Below are positions 27,875 through 36,398 of a DNA stretch of 64,000 nucleotides, piece by piece. Position 1 is the first letter of the stretch. The number at the start of each line of letters is the position of its first letter. The translations under genes were made by a program, and so were the position numbers. The notes below the pieces were generated by a model. The model was not told the DNA's origin. It did no database searches and worked only from the letters and a program-made list of their open reading frames with translations. This DNA is from CAMLOF01 sp041913045 (GTDB lineage Bacteria; Pseudomonadota; Gammaproteobacteria; Burkholderiales; Burkholderiaceae_C): the NCBI GenBank assembly GCA_041913045.1, contig JAYSGB010000015.1:1-64000 (forward strand), in the 5' to 3' direction.

Positions 27875-28395
27875 GCCTGGCCCTCCGCAGCCTTGAGGCC
27901 GTCGATCAACTGGTCGAGCTTCTCGTTGCTCATGAAGCTGCACATGTGGCGGTCATTGACCAGCATGACCGGGGAATCAGCGCAGGCACCCAGGCACTCC
28001 GACTGCTGCAGCGTGAACAGGCCGTCGGCCGTGGTCTCGCCCATGTGGATGCCAAGTTTCTTCTCAAGGTACTGCAGCGCCTTGCCGCCGTCGCGCAGTG
28101 TGCACGGCAGGTTGGTACAGACGTTGAGCTTGAACTTGCCCATCGCCTTCTGGTTGTACATGTTGTAGAAGGTGGTGACCTCGTGCACGGCGATAGCAGG
28201 CATGCCGAGGTAGTCGCCGATGCCCTTTTCGGCTTCGGGGCTGACCCAGCCCTGCTCCTGCTGCACGATGGACAGACAGGCCATCACGGCAGATTGTTTC
28301 TGGTCGGCAGGGTACTTGGCCACTTCGCGGGCAAAGCGTGCCAGCGTGGCCTCGGAAAAGGCCTGTGCCTCTACGGCTTGTTTTTCAGAGGTCAT
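27871..28395 (-). CDS. nuoE: NADH-quinone oxidoreductase subunit E
   Basis: A 174-aa subunit with a thioredoxin-like C-terminal domain carrying the [2Fe-2S] cluster N1a. Ligands are in CTNLPC and ECLGAC. The N-terminal helical part contains the typical MACLSIVQQEQGWVSPEA and VHEVTTFYNMY. It overlaps nuoD and nuoF by 4 bases each, so nuoD-E-F are translationally coupled. Confidence 0.97.
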   Translation of the reverse strand: MTSEKQAVEAQAFSEATLARFAREVAKYPADQKQSAVMACLSIVQQEQGWVSPEAEKGIGDYLGMPAIAVHEVTTFYNMYNQKAMGKFKLNVCTNLPCTLRDGGKALQYLEKKLGIHMGETTADGLFTLQQSECLGACADSPVMLVNDRHMCSFMSNEKLDQLIDGLKAAEGQA

Positions 28396-29645
28396 CGGTC
28401 AATTTCTCCAAACACGATGTCCATGGTGCCGATGATGGCCACCGCGTCTGCCAGCATGTGGCCACGGGCCATTTCGTCGAGGCAGGACAGGTGCGCAAAA
28501 CCGGGCGCGCGGATTTTCAGGCGGTACGGCTTGTTGGCACCGTCGCTCACGAGGTAGATGCCAAACTCGCCCTTGGGATGCTCGACGGCAGCGTAAGCCT
28601 CGCCTTCGGGCACGTGGAAACCTTCGGTGAAGAGCTTGAAATGGTGGATCAGCTCTTCCATGTTGGACTTCATGGACTCGCGCGACGGCGGTGCCACCTT
28701 GTGGTTGTCGGTGATGACCGGGCCGGGGTTGGCACGCAGCCAGTCCACGCATTGCTTGATGATGCGGTTGGACTGGTTCATCTCTTCCATGCGGACGAGG
28801 TAACGGTCGTACGTATCACCGGTTTTGCCGACGGGAATGTCGAAGTCCAGACGGTCGTAAACGTCGTAGGGCTGCTTCTTGCGCAGGTCCCAGGCAATGC
28901 CCGAACCACGCAACATGGGGCCGGTCATGCCCATGTTGAGCGCACGCTCGGGGCTGACGACGCCGATGCCCACCGTGCGCTGTTTCCAGATGCGGTTGTC
29001 GGTCAACAGCGTGTGGTACTCGGCCAGATAGGTGGGGAAACGCTTGGTGAAGTCGTCGATGAAGTCGAGCAGCGAACCCTGGCGGTTCTTGTTCAACTCG
29101 TCCATCGCCTTGGCGTTACGGATTTTGCTGAACTTGTACTGCGGCATGGTTTCCGGCAGGTCGCGGTACACACCACCCGGACGGAAGTACGCCGCATGCA
29201 TGCGCGCACCCGACACGGCTTCGTACATGTCGAAGAGGTCTTCGCGCTCGCGGAACGCGTAGATCAGGATCGTGGAGCTGCCGCAGTCGTTACCATGCGA
29301 ACCCAGCCACATCAGGTGGTTGAGCAGGCGAGTGATCTCGCTGAACATCACACGGATGTACTGCGCACGGATGGGCACTTCAATGCCCAGCAGCTTCTCG
29401 ATGGCCAGGCAGTAGGCGTGCTCGTTGCACATCATCGAGACGTAGTCCAGGCGGTCCATGTAGGGCAGCGACTGGATGAAGGTCTTGTGCTCGGCGAGCT
29501 TCTCGGTGGCACGGTGCAGCAGGCCAATGTGCGGGTCGGCGCGTTGCACGACCTCGCCGTCCAGCTCCAGCACCAGACGCAGCACACCGTGTGCTGCCGG
29601 GTGCTGCGGACCGAAGTTCAGGGTGTAGTTCTTGATTTCAGCCAT
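28392..29645 (-). CDS. nuoD: NADH-quinone oxidoreductase subunit D
   Basis: A 417-aa quinone-site subunit related to the large subunit of NiFe hydrogenases. FGPQHPAAHGVLRLVLELDG at the N terminus, the TYDRYLVRMEEMNQS region and a C terminus ending VFGEIDR are typical; the nickel cysteines of hydrogenases are absent, as expected. I chose the ATG of MAEIKNY at 29645, 2 bases after the nuoC stop; the upstream 88-residue extension is nuoC read in another frame. Confidence 0.97.
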   Translation of the reverse strand: MAEIKNYTLNFGPQHPAAHGVLRLVLELDGEVVQRADPHIGLLHRATEKLAEHKTFIQSLPYMDRLDYVSMMCNEHAYCLAIEKLLGIEVPIRAQYIRVMFSEITRLLNHLMWLGSHGNDCGSSTILIYAFREREDLFDMYEAVSGARMHAAYFRPGGVYRDLPETMPQYKFSKIRNAKAMDELNKNRQGSLLDFIDDFTKRFPTYLAEYHTLLTDNRIWKQRTVGIGVVSPERALNMGMTGPMLRGSGIAWDLRKKQPYDVYDRLDFDIPVGKTGDTYDRYLVRMEEMNQSNRIIKQCVDWLRANPGPVITDNHKVAPPSRESMKSNMEELIHHFKLFTEGFHVPEGEAYAAVEHPKGEFGIYLVSDGANKPYRLKIRAPGFAHLSCLDEMARGHMLADAVAIIGTMDIVFGEIDR

Positions 29646-29647
29646 GA

Positions 29648-30289
29648 TCAGTGCAGTCCGCCGTAGTTGTCTTCGCGGATGATGCGCGGCGTGATCTCGC
29701 GCGGCTCGATGGTGACGGGTTCGTAGATCACGCGGCGGCGCTCGGGGTCGTAGCGCATTTCCACGTGGCCAGACAACGGGAAGTCCTTGCGGAAAGGATG
29801 CCCGATGAAACCGTAGTCGGTGAGGATGCGACGCAAATCGTCGTGACCTTCGAACACGATGCCATAGAGGTCGAACGCCTCGCGTTCGTACCAGTTGGCC
29901 GAAGTCCACAGCGACGAGACGGAGGGCACCACCGGAAAGTCGTCGTCGGCGCAGAACACGCGCACGCGCACGCGCTGGTTAAGACTGACCGACAGCAGGT
30001 GCGCCACAACGGCAAAACGGGCGCCTTCCCAGGCACCGTCGCGATAGGAGGAGTAATCAACGCCGCAGATGTCGAGCAGCTGCTCGAAGCGGCAGCCGGG
30101 CGCATCACGCAACAGTTGCATGGCCTCAAGGTAGGTGCCAACGTTCAGCACCACGGTGACTTCACCGCGCTCAACGCCAACCTGCTTGGCCTTGTCACCC
30201 AGACAATCTGCCAGGGTTTGGCGCAAAACCTCGGGGTCAACGGCAATGGAAGCCGTCCCCGGAGCCACGCCCATCGTAGTACCGGTCAT
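29648..30289 (-). CDS. nuoC: NADH-quinone oxidoreductase subunit C
   Basis: A 213-aa peripheral-arm subunit (30 kDa family). The signature ANWYEREAFDLYGIVFEGH and the following RRILTDYGFIGHPFRKDFP are intact. It is separate from NuoD here, unlike the fused NuoCD of enterobacteria. Start at 30289, 21 bases after the nuoB stop; an internal Met at residue 6 is an alternative. Confidence 0.95.
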   Translation of the reverse strand: MTGTTMGVAPGTASIAVDPEVLRQTLADCLGDKAKQVGVERGEVTVVLNVGTYLEAMQLLRDAPGCRFEQLLDICGVDYSSYRDGAWEGARFAVVAHLLSVSLNQRVRVRVFCADDDFPVVPSVSSLWTSANWYEREAFDLYGIVFEGHDDLRRILTDYGFIGHPFRKDFPLSGHVEMRYDPERRRVIYEPVTIEPREITPRIIREDNYGGLH

Positions 30290-30310
30290 GTTCTGGAACC
30301 TCCGGCGCGC

Positions 30311-30790
30311 TCAGACGCGCGCAATGGTGTTGGTGCGACGGATCTTTTGCTGCAGCTGGATGATGCCGTACAGCAAGGCCTCGGCCGTGGGCGGGCAGCC
30401 CGGGACGTAGACGTCCACCGGCACGATGCGGTCGCAACCGCGAACCACCGAATAGCTGTAGTGATAGTAGCCACCGCCGTTTGCGCAAGACCCCATGGAC
30501 AGCACCCAACGCGGCTCAGCCATCTGGTCGTACACCTTGCGAAGGGCTGGCGCCATCTTGTTGCACAGCGTGCCTGCCACGATCATCAGGTCAGACTGAC
30601 GGGGGCTGGCACGGAAGACCTCGGCGCCGAAACGAGCCAGGTCGTAGCGCGCCGTTGCAGCGTGCATCATTTCGACGGCACAGCAGGCCAGACCAAAGGT
30701 CATGGGCCAGAGCGAGCCGGTCTTGGCCCAGTTCACCACCGAGTCGTAGCTGGTGGTGATGAAGCCTTCCTTGAAGACACCTTCGATCAT
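30311..30790 (-). CDS. nuoB: NADH-quinone oxidoreductase subunit B
   Basis: A 159-aa subunit holding cluster N2, the electron donor to quinone. The tandem cysteines in LACCAVEMMH, the third in SMGSCANGGGYY and the fourth in VPGCPPTAEAL are all present. The basic N-terminal region (FITTSYDSVVNW) is typical. Spacing is 28 bases from nuoA and 21 to nuoC. Confidence 0.97.
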   Translation of the reverse strand: MIEGVFKEGFITTSYDSVVNWAKTGSLWPMTFGLACCAVEMMHAATARYDLARFGAEVFRASPRQSDLMIVAGTLCNKMAPALRKVYDQMAEPRWVLSMGSCANGGGYYHYSYSVVRGCDRIVPVDVYVPGCPPTAEALLYGIIQLQQKIRRTNTIARV

Positions 30791-30818
30791 GCGTTACTCC
30801 GAAGCCAGTTCGCCAAAC

Positions 30819-31178
30819 TCATTCCCAATCCAGGGCACCCTTTTTCCATTCGTAGGCAAAACCCACGACCAGGATGGCCAGGAACATGACACCCGCCCAG
30901 AACCCAGTGGCGCCAATGTCGGCAAAAGCCACAGCCCACGGGATCAGGAAGGCGATTTCGAGATCAAAAAGGATGAAGAGAATGGCGACGAGGTAATAGC
31001 GCACATCGAACTTCATGCGCGCGTCCTCGAAGGCTTCAAAGCCGCATTCGTAGGGGGAATTCTTTTCGGGGTCGGGACGATTGGGACCCAGGATGTAGCC
31101 AAACACCTGGGGGAGTACCCCAACAGCTAGGCCCACCAACACAAACAACAGTACGGGAAGGTATTGCTCTAGGTTCAT
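30819..31178 (-). CDS. nuoA: NADH-quinone oxidoreductase subunit A
   Basis: A 119-aa subunit with three membrane helices, first gene of the nuo operon. The loop KNSPYECGFEAFEDARMKFD contains the conserved cysteine region that changes exposure during the active/deactive transition in the family, and YYLVAILFILFDLEIAFL is the second helix. It begins 41 bases after the end of tRNA-Leu(GAG), with no terminator visible between them. Confidence 0.97.
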   Translation of the reverse strand: MNLEQYLPVLLFVLVGLAVGVLPQVFGYILGPNRPDPEKNSPYECGFEAFEDARMKFDVRYYLVAILFILFDLEIAFLIPWAVAFADIGATGFWAGVMFLAILVVGFAYEWKKGALDWE

Positions 31179-31219
31179 TGCTTGCCCCGGAGACGCCCTG
31201 CAGGCGCCTGTGTATGTGA

Positions 31220-31304
31220 TGGTGCCGACGGCGAGACTCGAACTCGCACAGCTTTCGCCACTACCCCCTCAAGATAGCGTGTCTACCAATTTCACCACGT
31301 CGGC
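31220..31304 (-). tRNA. tRNA-Leu (GAG anticodon)
   Basis: On the minus strand a type II tRNA of 85 bases including an encoded CCA. Acceptor GCCGACG/CGTCGGC pairs perfectly; the anticodon stem CTATC/GGTAG with loop TTGAGGG gives anticodon GAG; a long variable arm and the T-loop GTTCGAGTC are present. It lies between secG and nuoA, the same context as leuU next to secG in other proteobacteria. A TAGAAT box 66 bases upstream on the minus strand (31370-31375) could be a -10 element, but no good -35 accompanies it. Confidence 0.95.
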
Positions 31305-31475
31305 TTAGGAAGATATCGGTGAGCGGCGAGATCTTGCTGTACCTCACCCGCCACTCAGCGAACTTCAGCATTCTACCCTGAATAGGGCGAGAATTTTTGT
31401 GGGTATAGGGATTTACCCCTTCTCGGCCTCAAAATTTTGCGACCGCCCCGCCCACATGCGAGGCTTCAATACCAA

Positions 31476-31841
31476 TCACTGGCCAGGAATCTGACCTGCT
31501 CCGGTAGCAGGCTGTGCAGGCGCGGGAATCTGCTGGGTGGTGGCGGGCGCCGTTTCGGCAGGCAACTTTTCGAGCACGCTGCCGGAGCTGGCAGGACGCA
31601 GGTTACCGAAATAAGCCAACGCAAGCGTGCAGGCCAGAAAAACGGATGCGAGCACGGCCGTGCTGCGGGACAGAAAGTTGGCACCGCCAGTGGCACCAAA
31701 CAGGCTGGCGGACCCTGCGCCGCCGCCACCGAAGGCCGCGCCAGCATCAGCACCTTTGCCATGCTGAACCAGAATCAGGCCAATCATGGCGATGGCGGAA
31801 AGCAGTTGGACCGCCAGGAGGATGGTCATCACGATATTCAT
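31476..31841 (-). CDS. secG: Preprotein translocase subunit SecG
   Basis: A 121-aa membrane protein with two helices (residues about 4-24 and 58-78) separated by the glycine-rich loop GADAGAAFGGGGAGSASLFG, the SecG hallmark. It assists the SecYE channel in protein export. The C-terminal tail is long and rich in Pro, Ala and Gln, as often seen in betaproteobacteria. It lies 21 bases after tpiA, suggesting co-transcription, and upstream of tRNA-Leu. Confidence 0.95.
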   Translation of the reverse strand: MNIVMTILLAVQLLSAIAMIGLILVQHGKGADAGAAFGGGGAGSASLFGATGGANFLSRSTAVLASVFLACTLALAYFGNLRPASSGSVLEKLPAETAPATTQQIPAPAQPATGAGQIPGQ

Positions 31842-31862
31842 GTTTTCTCCGTGTACGTAGCC

Positions 31863-32615
31863 TCAACCCTGTTGCGGGCAAGAGGCAATGATTTTCAGAA
31901 AGTCTTCGGCCTTGAGGGAGGCACCACCAATCAGCCCACCATCAATGTCTGGCTGTGACAGCAGTTGCGCAGCATTGCCTGCGTTCATGCTGCCGCCATA
32001 AAGGATGCGGATGCGATCGGCATGCGCCGTGGCAGCCTGCAATTGCGCACGCAGCACTGCGTGAACGGCCTGAGCCTGCTCAGGGGTGGCGGTCTTGCCC
32101 GTGCCAATGGCCCAGACAGGCTCGTAAGCCACAACGATTTCGCTCGTGCAATGGCCAACAGTGTGAATCACCGCCGCCAATTGGCGCTTGACCACGGCCT
32201 CGGTCTGCCCGGACTCGCGCTCGGCCAGCGTTTCGCCAATACAGACGATGGGCGTGATGCCCGCTGCCAGAGCACGTTGTGCCTTGGCCGCAACGGTCTC
32301 GTCGCTCTCGGCATGGTATTGCCTGCGCTCGGAGTGGCCGACGATGGCGTACCGGCAGGCAAAGTCCTTGAGCATGGCGGCCGACACCTCACCGGTGTAG
32401 GCACCCTGCTCGTGAGCGGACACATCTTGCGCCCCCCAGGCGATGGGGCTGCCTTGCAACTCCGCCTGTGCCTGAGGCAGGTACACCGCGGGAACGCACA
32501 GGGCAACATCGGCACCCGCAACTGCATGCAGGGCACCTTTGAGTACATCCAGCAGGGCCTTGTTGGCAGCCAAGCTGCCATTCATCTTCCAGTTGCCGGC
32601 AATGAGTTTCTTCAT
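31863..32615 (-). CDS. tpiA: Triosephosphate isomerase
   Basis: A 250-aa TIM-barrel enzyme interconverting dihydroxyacetone phosphate and glyceraldehyde 3-phosphate. The catalytic residues are visible: Lys in AGNWKMNGS, His in IVGHSERRQ and Glu in VAYEPVWAIGTGKTA; phosphate-binding YGGSMNAGNA is near the C terminus. I chose the ATG at 32615 rather than an in-frame TTG three codons earlier, because MKKLIAGNWKMN is the usual N terminus. Confidence 0.97.
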   Translation of the reverse strand: MKKLIAGNWKMNGSLAANKALLDVLKGALHAVAGADVALCVPAVYLPQAQAELQGSPIAWGAQDVSAHEQGAYTGEVSAAMLKDFACRYAIVGHSERRQYHAESDETVAAKAQRALAAGITPIVCIGETLAERESGQTEAVVKRQLAAVIHTVGHCTSEIVVAYEPVWAIGTGKTATPEQAQAVHAVLRAQLQAATAHADRIRILYGGSMNAGNAAQLLSQPDIDGGLIGGASLKAEDFLKIIASCPQQG

Positions 32616-32646
32616 CTTCGTCAATCGATGGGGAAGGGAAACGGGC

Positions 32647-33651
32647 TCAGCCGCCCCAGCTCAGCAGCAGTTTGCCGATGTGCTGATTGGACTCCATGAG
32701 GGCGTGCGCCTGGGCGGCCTGAGCTGCCGGAAACACACGGAACACCACGGGGCGGATGCGGCCCGATTCGAGCCAGGGCCAGACGTGCTGGCGCAGATTG
32801 AGCGCGATGGCAGCCTTGAAGGCGATCGGACGGGGACGCAGCGTGGAGCCCGTGATCGTCAGGCGGCGCCGCAGCACGGCACCAGCGTTGATCTCGGCCT
32901 TCACGCCACCCTGCACCGCGATGATGACCAATCGGCCGTCCTCGGCAAGGCAGTCCAATTCGCGCGCCACGTAGGGTCCGGCGACCATGTCCAGGATCAC
33001 GTCAACGCCGCGGCCTCCCGTGAGGTTGGCTACCTCGCGAACAAAGTCATGCGTCCTGTAGTTGATGGCATGATCGGCGCCCAGTGCCAGACAAGCTTGC
33101 GCCTTGTCGTCGCTGCCCACGGTGACGATGACCGTGGCACCCATAGCCTTGGCCATTTGAATGGCCGTGACGCCGATGCCACTGGAGCCGCCCTGCACCA
33201 GCAGGGTTTCACCCGCTTGCAGGCGCCCACGATCGAAGACATTGCTCCAAACCGTGAAGAAGGTTTCGGGCAGGCCTGCGGCGTCCAGATCGGACCAGCC
33301 GCGCGGCACCGGCAGGCACTGGCCCACCGGAGCGACACAGTACTCGGCATAACCGCCGCCAGCCACCAGCGCACACACGTGGTCGCCAACGGCGAGGCCT
33401 GCTTCGGCCAGCGCAGCAGCATCACCTGCCTCGATGACACCCGCAATCTCCAGACCAGGGATGTCGGAAGCCCCAGGCGGCACCGGATAGTTGCCGGTGC
33501 GCTGCAGCACGTCCGGGCGGTTCACGCCGGACGCGGCCACGCGGATCAGCACTTCGCCAGCACCGGGGGCGGGCCGCTCGCGCGTGGCGAGTTGCAGCAC
33601 CTCAGGCGCGCCGTAGCTGGTGATCTCAACGACTTGCATCGACTCAGCCAT
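32647..33651 (-). CDS. NAD(P)H:quinone oxidoreductase, zinc-independent MDR family (PIG3-like)
   Basis: A 334-aa medium-chain dehydrogenase/reductase. The N terminus (MQVVEITSYGAPEVLQLA), GVNRPDVLQRTGNYPVPPG, and nucleotide-binding VQGGSSGIGVTAIQMAKAMG match the PIG3/quinone-reductase subfamily, which reduces quinones with NADPH. No zinc ligands are present. Starts at 33651 (MAESMQ) or 33639 (MQVVEIT) are both possible; neither has a strong Shine-Dalgarno. It lies 15 bases after pnp in the same direction, and 31 bases before tpiA. Confidence 0.88.
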   Translation of the reverse strand: MAESMQVVEITSYGAPEVLQLATRERPAPGAGEVLIRVAASGVNRPDVLQRTGNYPVPPGASDIPGLEIAGVIEAGDAAALAEAGLAVGDHVCALVAGGGYAEYCVAPVGQCLPVPRGWSDLDAAGLPETFFTVWSNVFDRGRLQAGETLLVQGGSSGIGVTAIQMAKAMGATVIVTVGSDDKAQACLALGADHAINYRTHDFVREVANLTGGRGVDVILDMVAGPYVARELDCLAEDGRLVIIAVQGGVKAEINAGAVLRRRLTITGSTLRPRPIAFKAAIALNLRQHVWPWLESGRIRPVVFRVFPAAQAAQAHALMESNQHIGKLLLSWGG

Positions 33652-33666
33652 GTGCAGAAACAACGA

Positions 33667-35796
33667 TCACTGTTGTTGCTGTTGCTGCTGGGCAGCCGCG
33701 TCCTCGCGGTCGATCAGCGCCTTCATGGACAGCTTGACGCGGCCCTTCTCGTCGGTCTCGAGCACCTTGACCTTGACGATCTGGCCTTCCTTGAGGAAGT
33801 CGGTGACCTTCTCGACGCGCTGGTGCGCGATCTGGCTGATGTGCAGCAGGCCGTCTTTGCCGGGCAGCAGGTTGACCAGGGCACCGAAGTCCAGAATCTT
33901 GGTGACCGGGCCTTCGTAGATCTTGCCGATTTCGACTTCGGCGGTGATCTCTTCAATGCGCTTCTTGGCCAGTTCGGCCTTCTCGCCGTCGGTGGAGGCG
34001 ATGGTGATGGTGCCGTCTTCGCCGATGTCGATCTGCGTGCCGGTTTCTTCGGTCAGCGCACGGATGGTGGCGCCGCCCTTGCCGATCACGTCACGGATCT
34101 TCTCGGGGTTGATCTTCATGGTGTACAGGCGCGGCGCGAAGTTGGAGATCTCCGTCTTCGCTTCGCCCATGGCTTCCTGCATCTTGCCCAGGATGTGCAT
34201 GCGCGCTTCCTTGGCCTGTGCCAGAGCAACCTGCATGATCTCCTTGGTGATACCCTGGATCTTGATGTCCATCTGCAGGGCGGTCACGCCGTTGGTGGTA
34301 CCGGCCACCTTGAAGTCCATGTCGCCGAGGTGGTCCTCGTCACCCAGAATGTCGGTCAGCACCGCGAAGCGGTTGCCTTCCTTGATCAGGCCCATGGCGA
34401 TACCGGCCACGTGCGCCTTCATGGGAACACCAGCGTCCATCAGCGCCAGGCAGCCGCCGCAGACGGAAGCCATGGAGGAAGAGCCGTTGGATTCGGTGAT
34501 TTCGGACACCACGCGGATGGTGTAGGGGAATTCTTCCTTGGCAGGCAGCGCGGCCACCAGGGCGCGCTTGGCCAGGCGACCGTGACCGATTTCGCGGCGC
34601 TTGGGGCTGCCCACGCGACCGGTTTCGCCGGTGGCGAATGGAGGCATGTTGTAGTGCAGCATGAAGCGGTCGTCGAACTCGCCAGCCAGTGCGTCGATGC
34701 GCTGGGCGTCGCGGTCGGTGCCGAGGGTGGCGATGACCAGGGCCTGGGTTTCGCCACGCGTGAACAGGGCGGAACCGTGGGTGCGCGGCAGCACGCCGTT
34801 GCGGATTTCGATGGGGCGCACGGTGCGTGTGTCGCGACCGTCGATGCGGGGCTCGCCGGCCAGGATTTGGCCGCGGACGATGGAGGCTTCGATGTTGAAC
34901 AGCAGGCCTTCAACCTTCACGCCGTCGAACTCCACGCCTTCGGCCTTCAGGCCTTCCATGACGGCGGCGTAGGCCTCGCGGCAGGCCTGGGTACGGGCCT
35001 GCTTGTTGCGGATCTGGTAGGCGGCGACGAGTTTGTCGCGCCCCAGGGCCTCGACCTTGGCGATTAGGGCGTCGTCTTGCGCCGGGGGCTGCCAGTTCCA
35101 CTCGGGCTTGCCAGCATCACGCACCAGTTCGTTGATGGCGTTGATAGCGATGTTGCCCTGCTCGTGACCGAACACCACGGCGCCCAGCATCACTTCTTCG
35201 GACAGCTGCTCGGCTTCGGATTCGACCATCAGCACGGCGGCCTGGGTGCCTGCGACGACCAGATCCATCTGGCTGTTGGCACGCTCGGACTGACCGGGGT
35301 TGAGGACGTATTCACCGTTGATGTAGCCCACGCGAGCTGCACCGATGGGGCCGTTGAACGGGATGCCAGACACGGACAGTGCAGCGCTGGTGGCGATCAT
35401 GGCTGCGATGTCGGCGTCCACTTCCGGGTTCAGCGACAGCGTGTGGATGACCACCTGCACTTCGTTGAAGAAACCTTCGGGGAACAGCGGGCGGATGGGA
35501 CGGTCGATCAGGCGGCTGGTCAGGGTTTCCAGCTCGCTCGGGCGGCCTTCACGCTTGAAGAAGCTGCCGGGGATCTTGCCAGCGGCGTAGGACTTCTCGA
35601 TGTAGTCAACGGTCAGCGGGAAGAAATCCTGGCCGGCCTTGGCTTCGCTCTTGGCCACGACGGTGGCCAGCACGACGGTGCCTTCCATGTCGAGCAGCAC
35701 GGCGCCGCTGGACTGACGGGCGATTTCGCCGGTTTCCATGCGGACAGTGTGCTTGCCCCATTGGAAGGTTTTGGTGACTTTGTTGAACATGCTCAT
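33667..35796 (-). CDS. pnp: Polyribonucleotide nucleotidyltransferase (PNPase)
   Basis: A 709-aa phosphorolytic 3'-to-5' exoribonuclease of the RNA degradosome. Two RNase PH domains (SRLIDRPIRPLFPEGF in the first; RRREIGHGRLAKRAL in the second) are followed by a KH domain (IRDVIGKGGATIRALTEET) and an S1 domain (ILDFGALVNLLPGKDGLLHI). The protein ends in an uninterrupted run of seven glutamines, not found in the E. coli enzyme. AAGGAG lies 7 bases upstream of the ATG at 35796. The leader contains a long imperfect hairpin (35853-35929) downstream of rpsO, as in enterobacteria where RNase III and PNPase autoregulate the gene. Confidence 0.97.
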   Translation of the reverse strand: MSMFNKVTKTFQWGKHTVRMETGEIARQSSGAVLLDMEGTVVLATVVAKSEAKAGQDFFPLTVDYIEKSYAAGKIPGSFFKREGRPSELETLTSRLIDRPIRPLFPEGFFNEVQVVIHTLSLNPEVDADIAAMIATSAALSVSGIPFNGPIGAARVGYINGEYVLNPGQSERANSQMDLVVAGTQAAVLMVESEAEQLSEEVMLGAVVFGHEQGNIAINAINELVRDAGKPEWNWQPPAQDDALIAKVEALGRDKLVAAYQIRNKQARTQACREAYAAVMEGLKAEGVEFDGVKVEGLLFNIEASIVRGQILAGEPRIDGRDTRTVRPIEIRNGVLPRTHGSALFTRGETQALVIATLGTDRDAQRIDALAGEFDDRFMLHYNMPPFATGETGRVGSPKRREIGHGRLAKRALVAALPAKEEFPYTIRVVSEITESNGSSSMASVCGGCLALMDAGVPMKAHVAGIAMGLIKEGNRFAVLTDILGDEDHLGDMDFKVAGTTNGVTALQMDIKIQGITKEIMQVALAQAKEARMHILGKMQEAMGEAKTEISNFAPRLYTMKINPEKIRDVIGKGGATIRALTEETGTQIDIGEDGTITIASTDGEKAELAKKRIEEITAEVEIGKIYEGPVTKILDFGALVNLLPGKDGLLHISQIAHQRVEKVTDFLKEGQIVKVKVLETDEKGRVKLSMKALIDREDAAAQQQQQQQ

Positions 35797-35852
35797 GTTC
35801 TGCTCCTTTGATGTGTGCGTGTGAGGCCACGCACCCTGCCTGGAGATTTGCC

Positions 35853-35929
35853 TTCAGAACACGATGCCATTCCAGCGAGGCGACGGGCGTTGCAGACGCC
35901 CCGTTGGAATGACACAGCTTCGATCTGAA
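35853..35929 (-). promoter_or_regulatory. Long interrupted hairpin in the pnp leader (candidate RNase III/PNPase autoregulatory element)
   Basis: Three nested, colinear arms pair: TTCAGA with TCTGAA (35853-35858 / 35924-35929), CATTCCA with TGGAATG (35868-35874 / 35905-35911) and GGGCGT with ACGCCC (35885-35890 / 35896-35901), with a short terminal loop and internal loops. It lies in the rpsO-pnp gap, about 57 bases before the pnp start. In E. coli an RNase III-cleaved stem-loop in this position controls pnp autogenously; the same role here is inference from position and form. Confidence 0.55.
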
Positions 35930-35945
35930 CGACAGCACTCCGTTG

Positions 35946-35990
35946 AAAAAGCGAAAAACGCCTGAGGCAGCGTGGCAACCCAGGCGTTTC
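35946..35990 (-). terminator. rpsO intrinsic terminator
   Basis: On the minus strand AAACGCCTG pairs with CAGGCGTTT around a 16-base loop, followed by TTTTTCGCTTTTT. It starts about 27 bases after the rpsO stop. It should end most rpsO transcripts, with read-through or a separate promoter feeding pnp. Confidence 0.7.
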
Positions 35991-36016
35991 TTGTTCAGCG
36001 TTTGCGCCGGACCAAA

Positions 36017-36283
36017 TTACTTGCGCAGGCCCAGTTTCTGGATCAGGGCGACGTAACGGTCGGAGTCCTTGGACTTCAGGTAGTCCAGCAGCTTGCGGCG
36101 GCGGCTCACCATCTTCAGCAGACCGCGGCGACCGTGGTGGTCTTTGGCGTGGGTCTTGAAGTGGGGGGTCAGTTCGTTGATGCGTGCGGTCAGGATGGCG
36201 ACTTGCACTTCGGGGCTACCGGTGTCGTTGGCGGCACGGGCGTTGGCCGCGATGACTTCGGCCTTGATGGAGGATGCGATCAT
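36017..36283 (-). CDS. rpsO: 30S ribosomal protein S15
   Basis: An 88-aa ribosomal protein with the standard S15 pattern: NDTGSPEVQVAILTARINEL, THAKDHHGRRGLLKMVSRRR and DYLKSKDSDRYVALIQKLGLRK. Length is the usual one. I chose the ATG of MIASSIKAE at 36283; the in-frame extension upstream lies in the intergenic region. The rpsO-pnp order is the conserved one. Confidence 0.98.
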   Translation of the reverse strand: MIASSIKAEVIAANARAANDTGSPEVQVAILTARINELTPHFKTHAKDHHGRRGLLKMVSRRRKLLDYLKSKDSDRYVALIQKLGLRK

Positions 36284-36398
36284 TTGGATGAGTCCTTGGT
36301 TGACATGCGACCCGCCGCAGGTTGCCGCACCCCATGAAGGGTGGCCAGCTGCCGCAACGGGCGTGAATTGCCCCCGCACATGCGAAGGCAACTGATGA

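Noticed and set aside
32539..35067. 842-codon plus-strand frame opposite pnp and the quinone reductase gene
   Set aside because: Antisense of well-conserved proteins; low-complexity His/Gly/Leu-rich translation.
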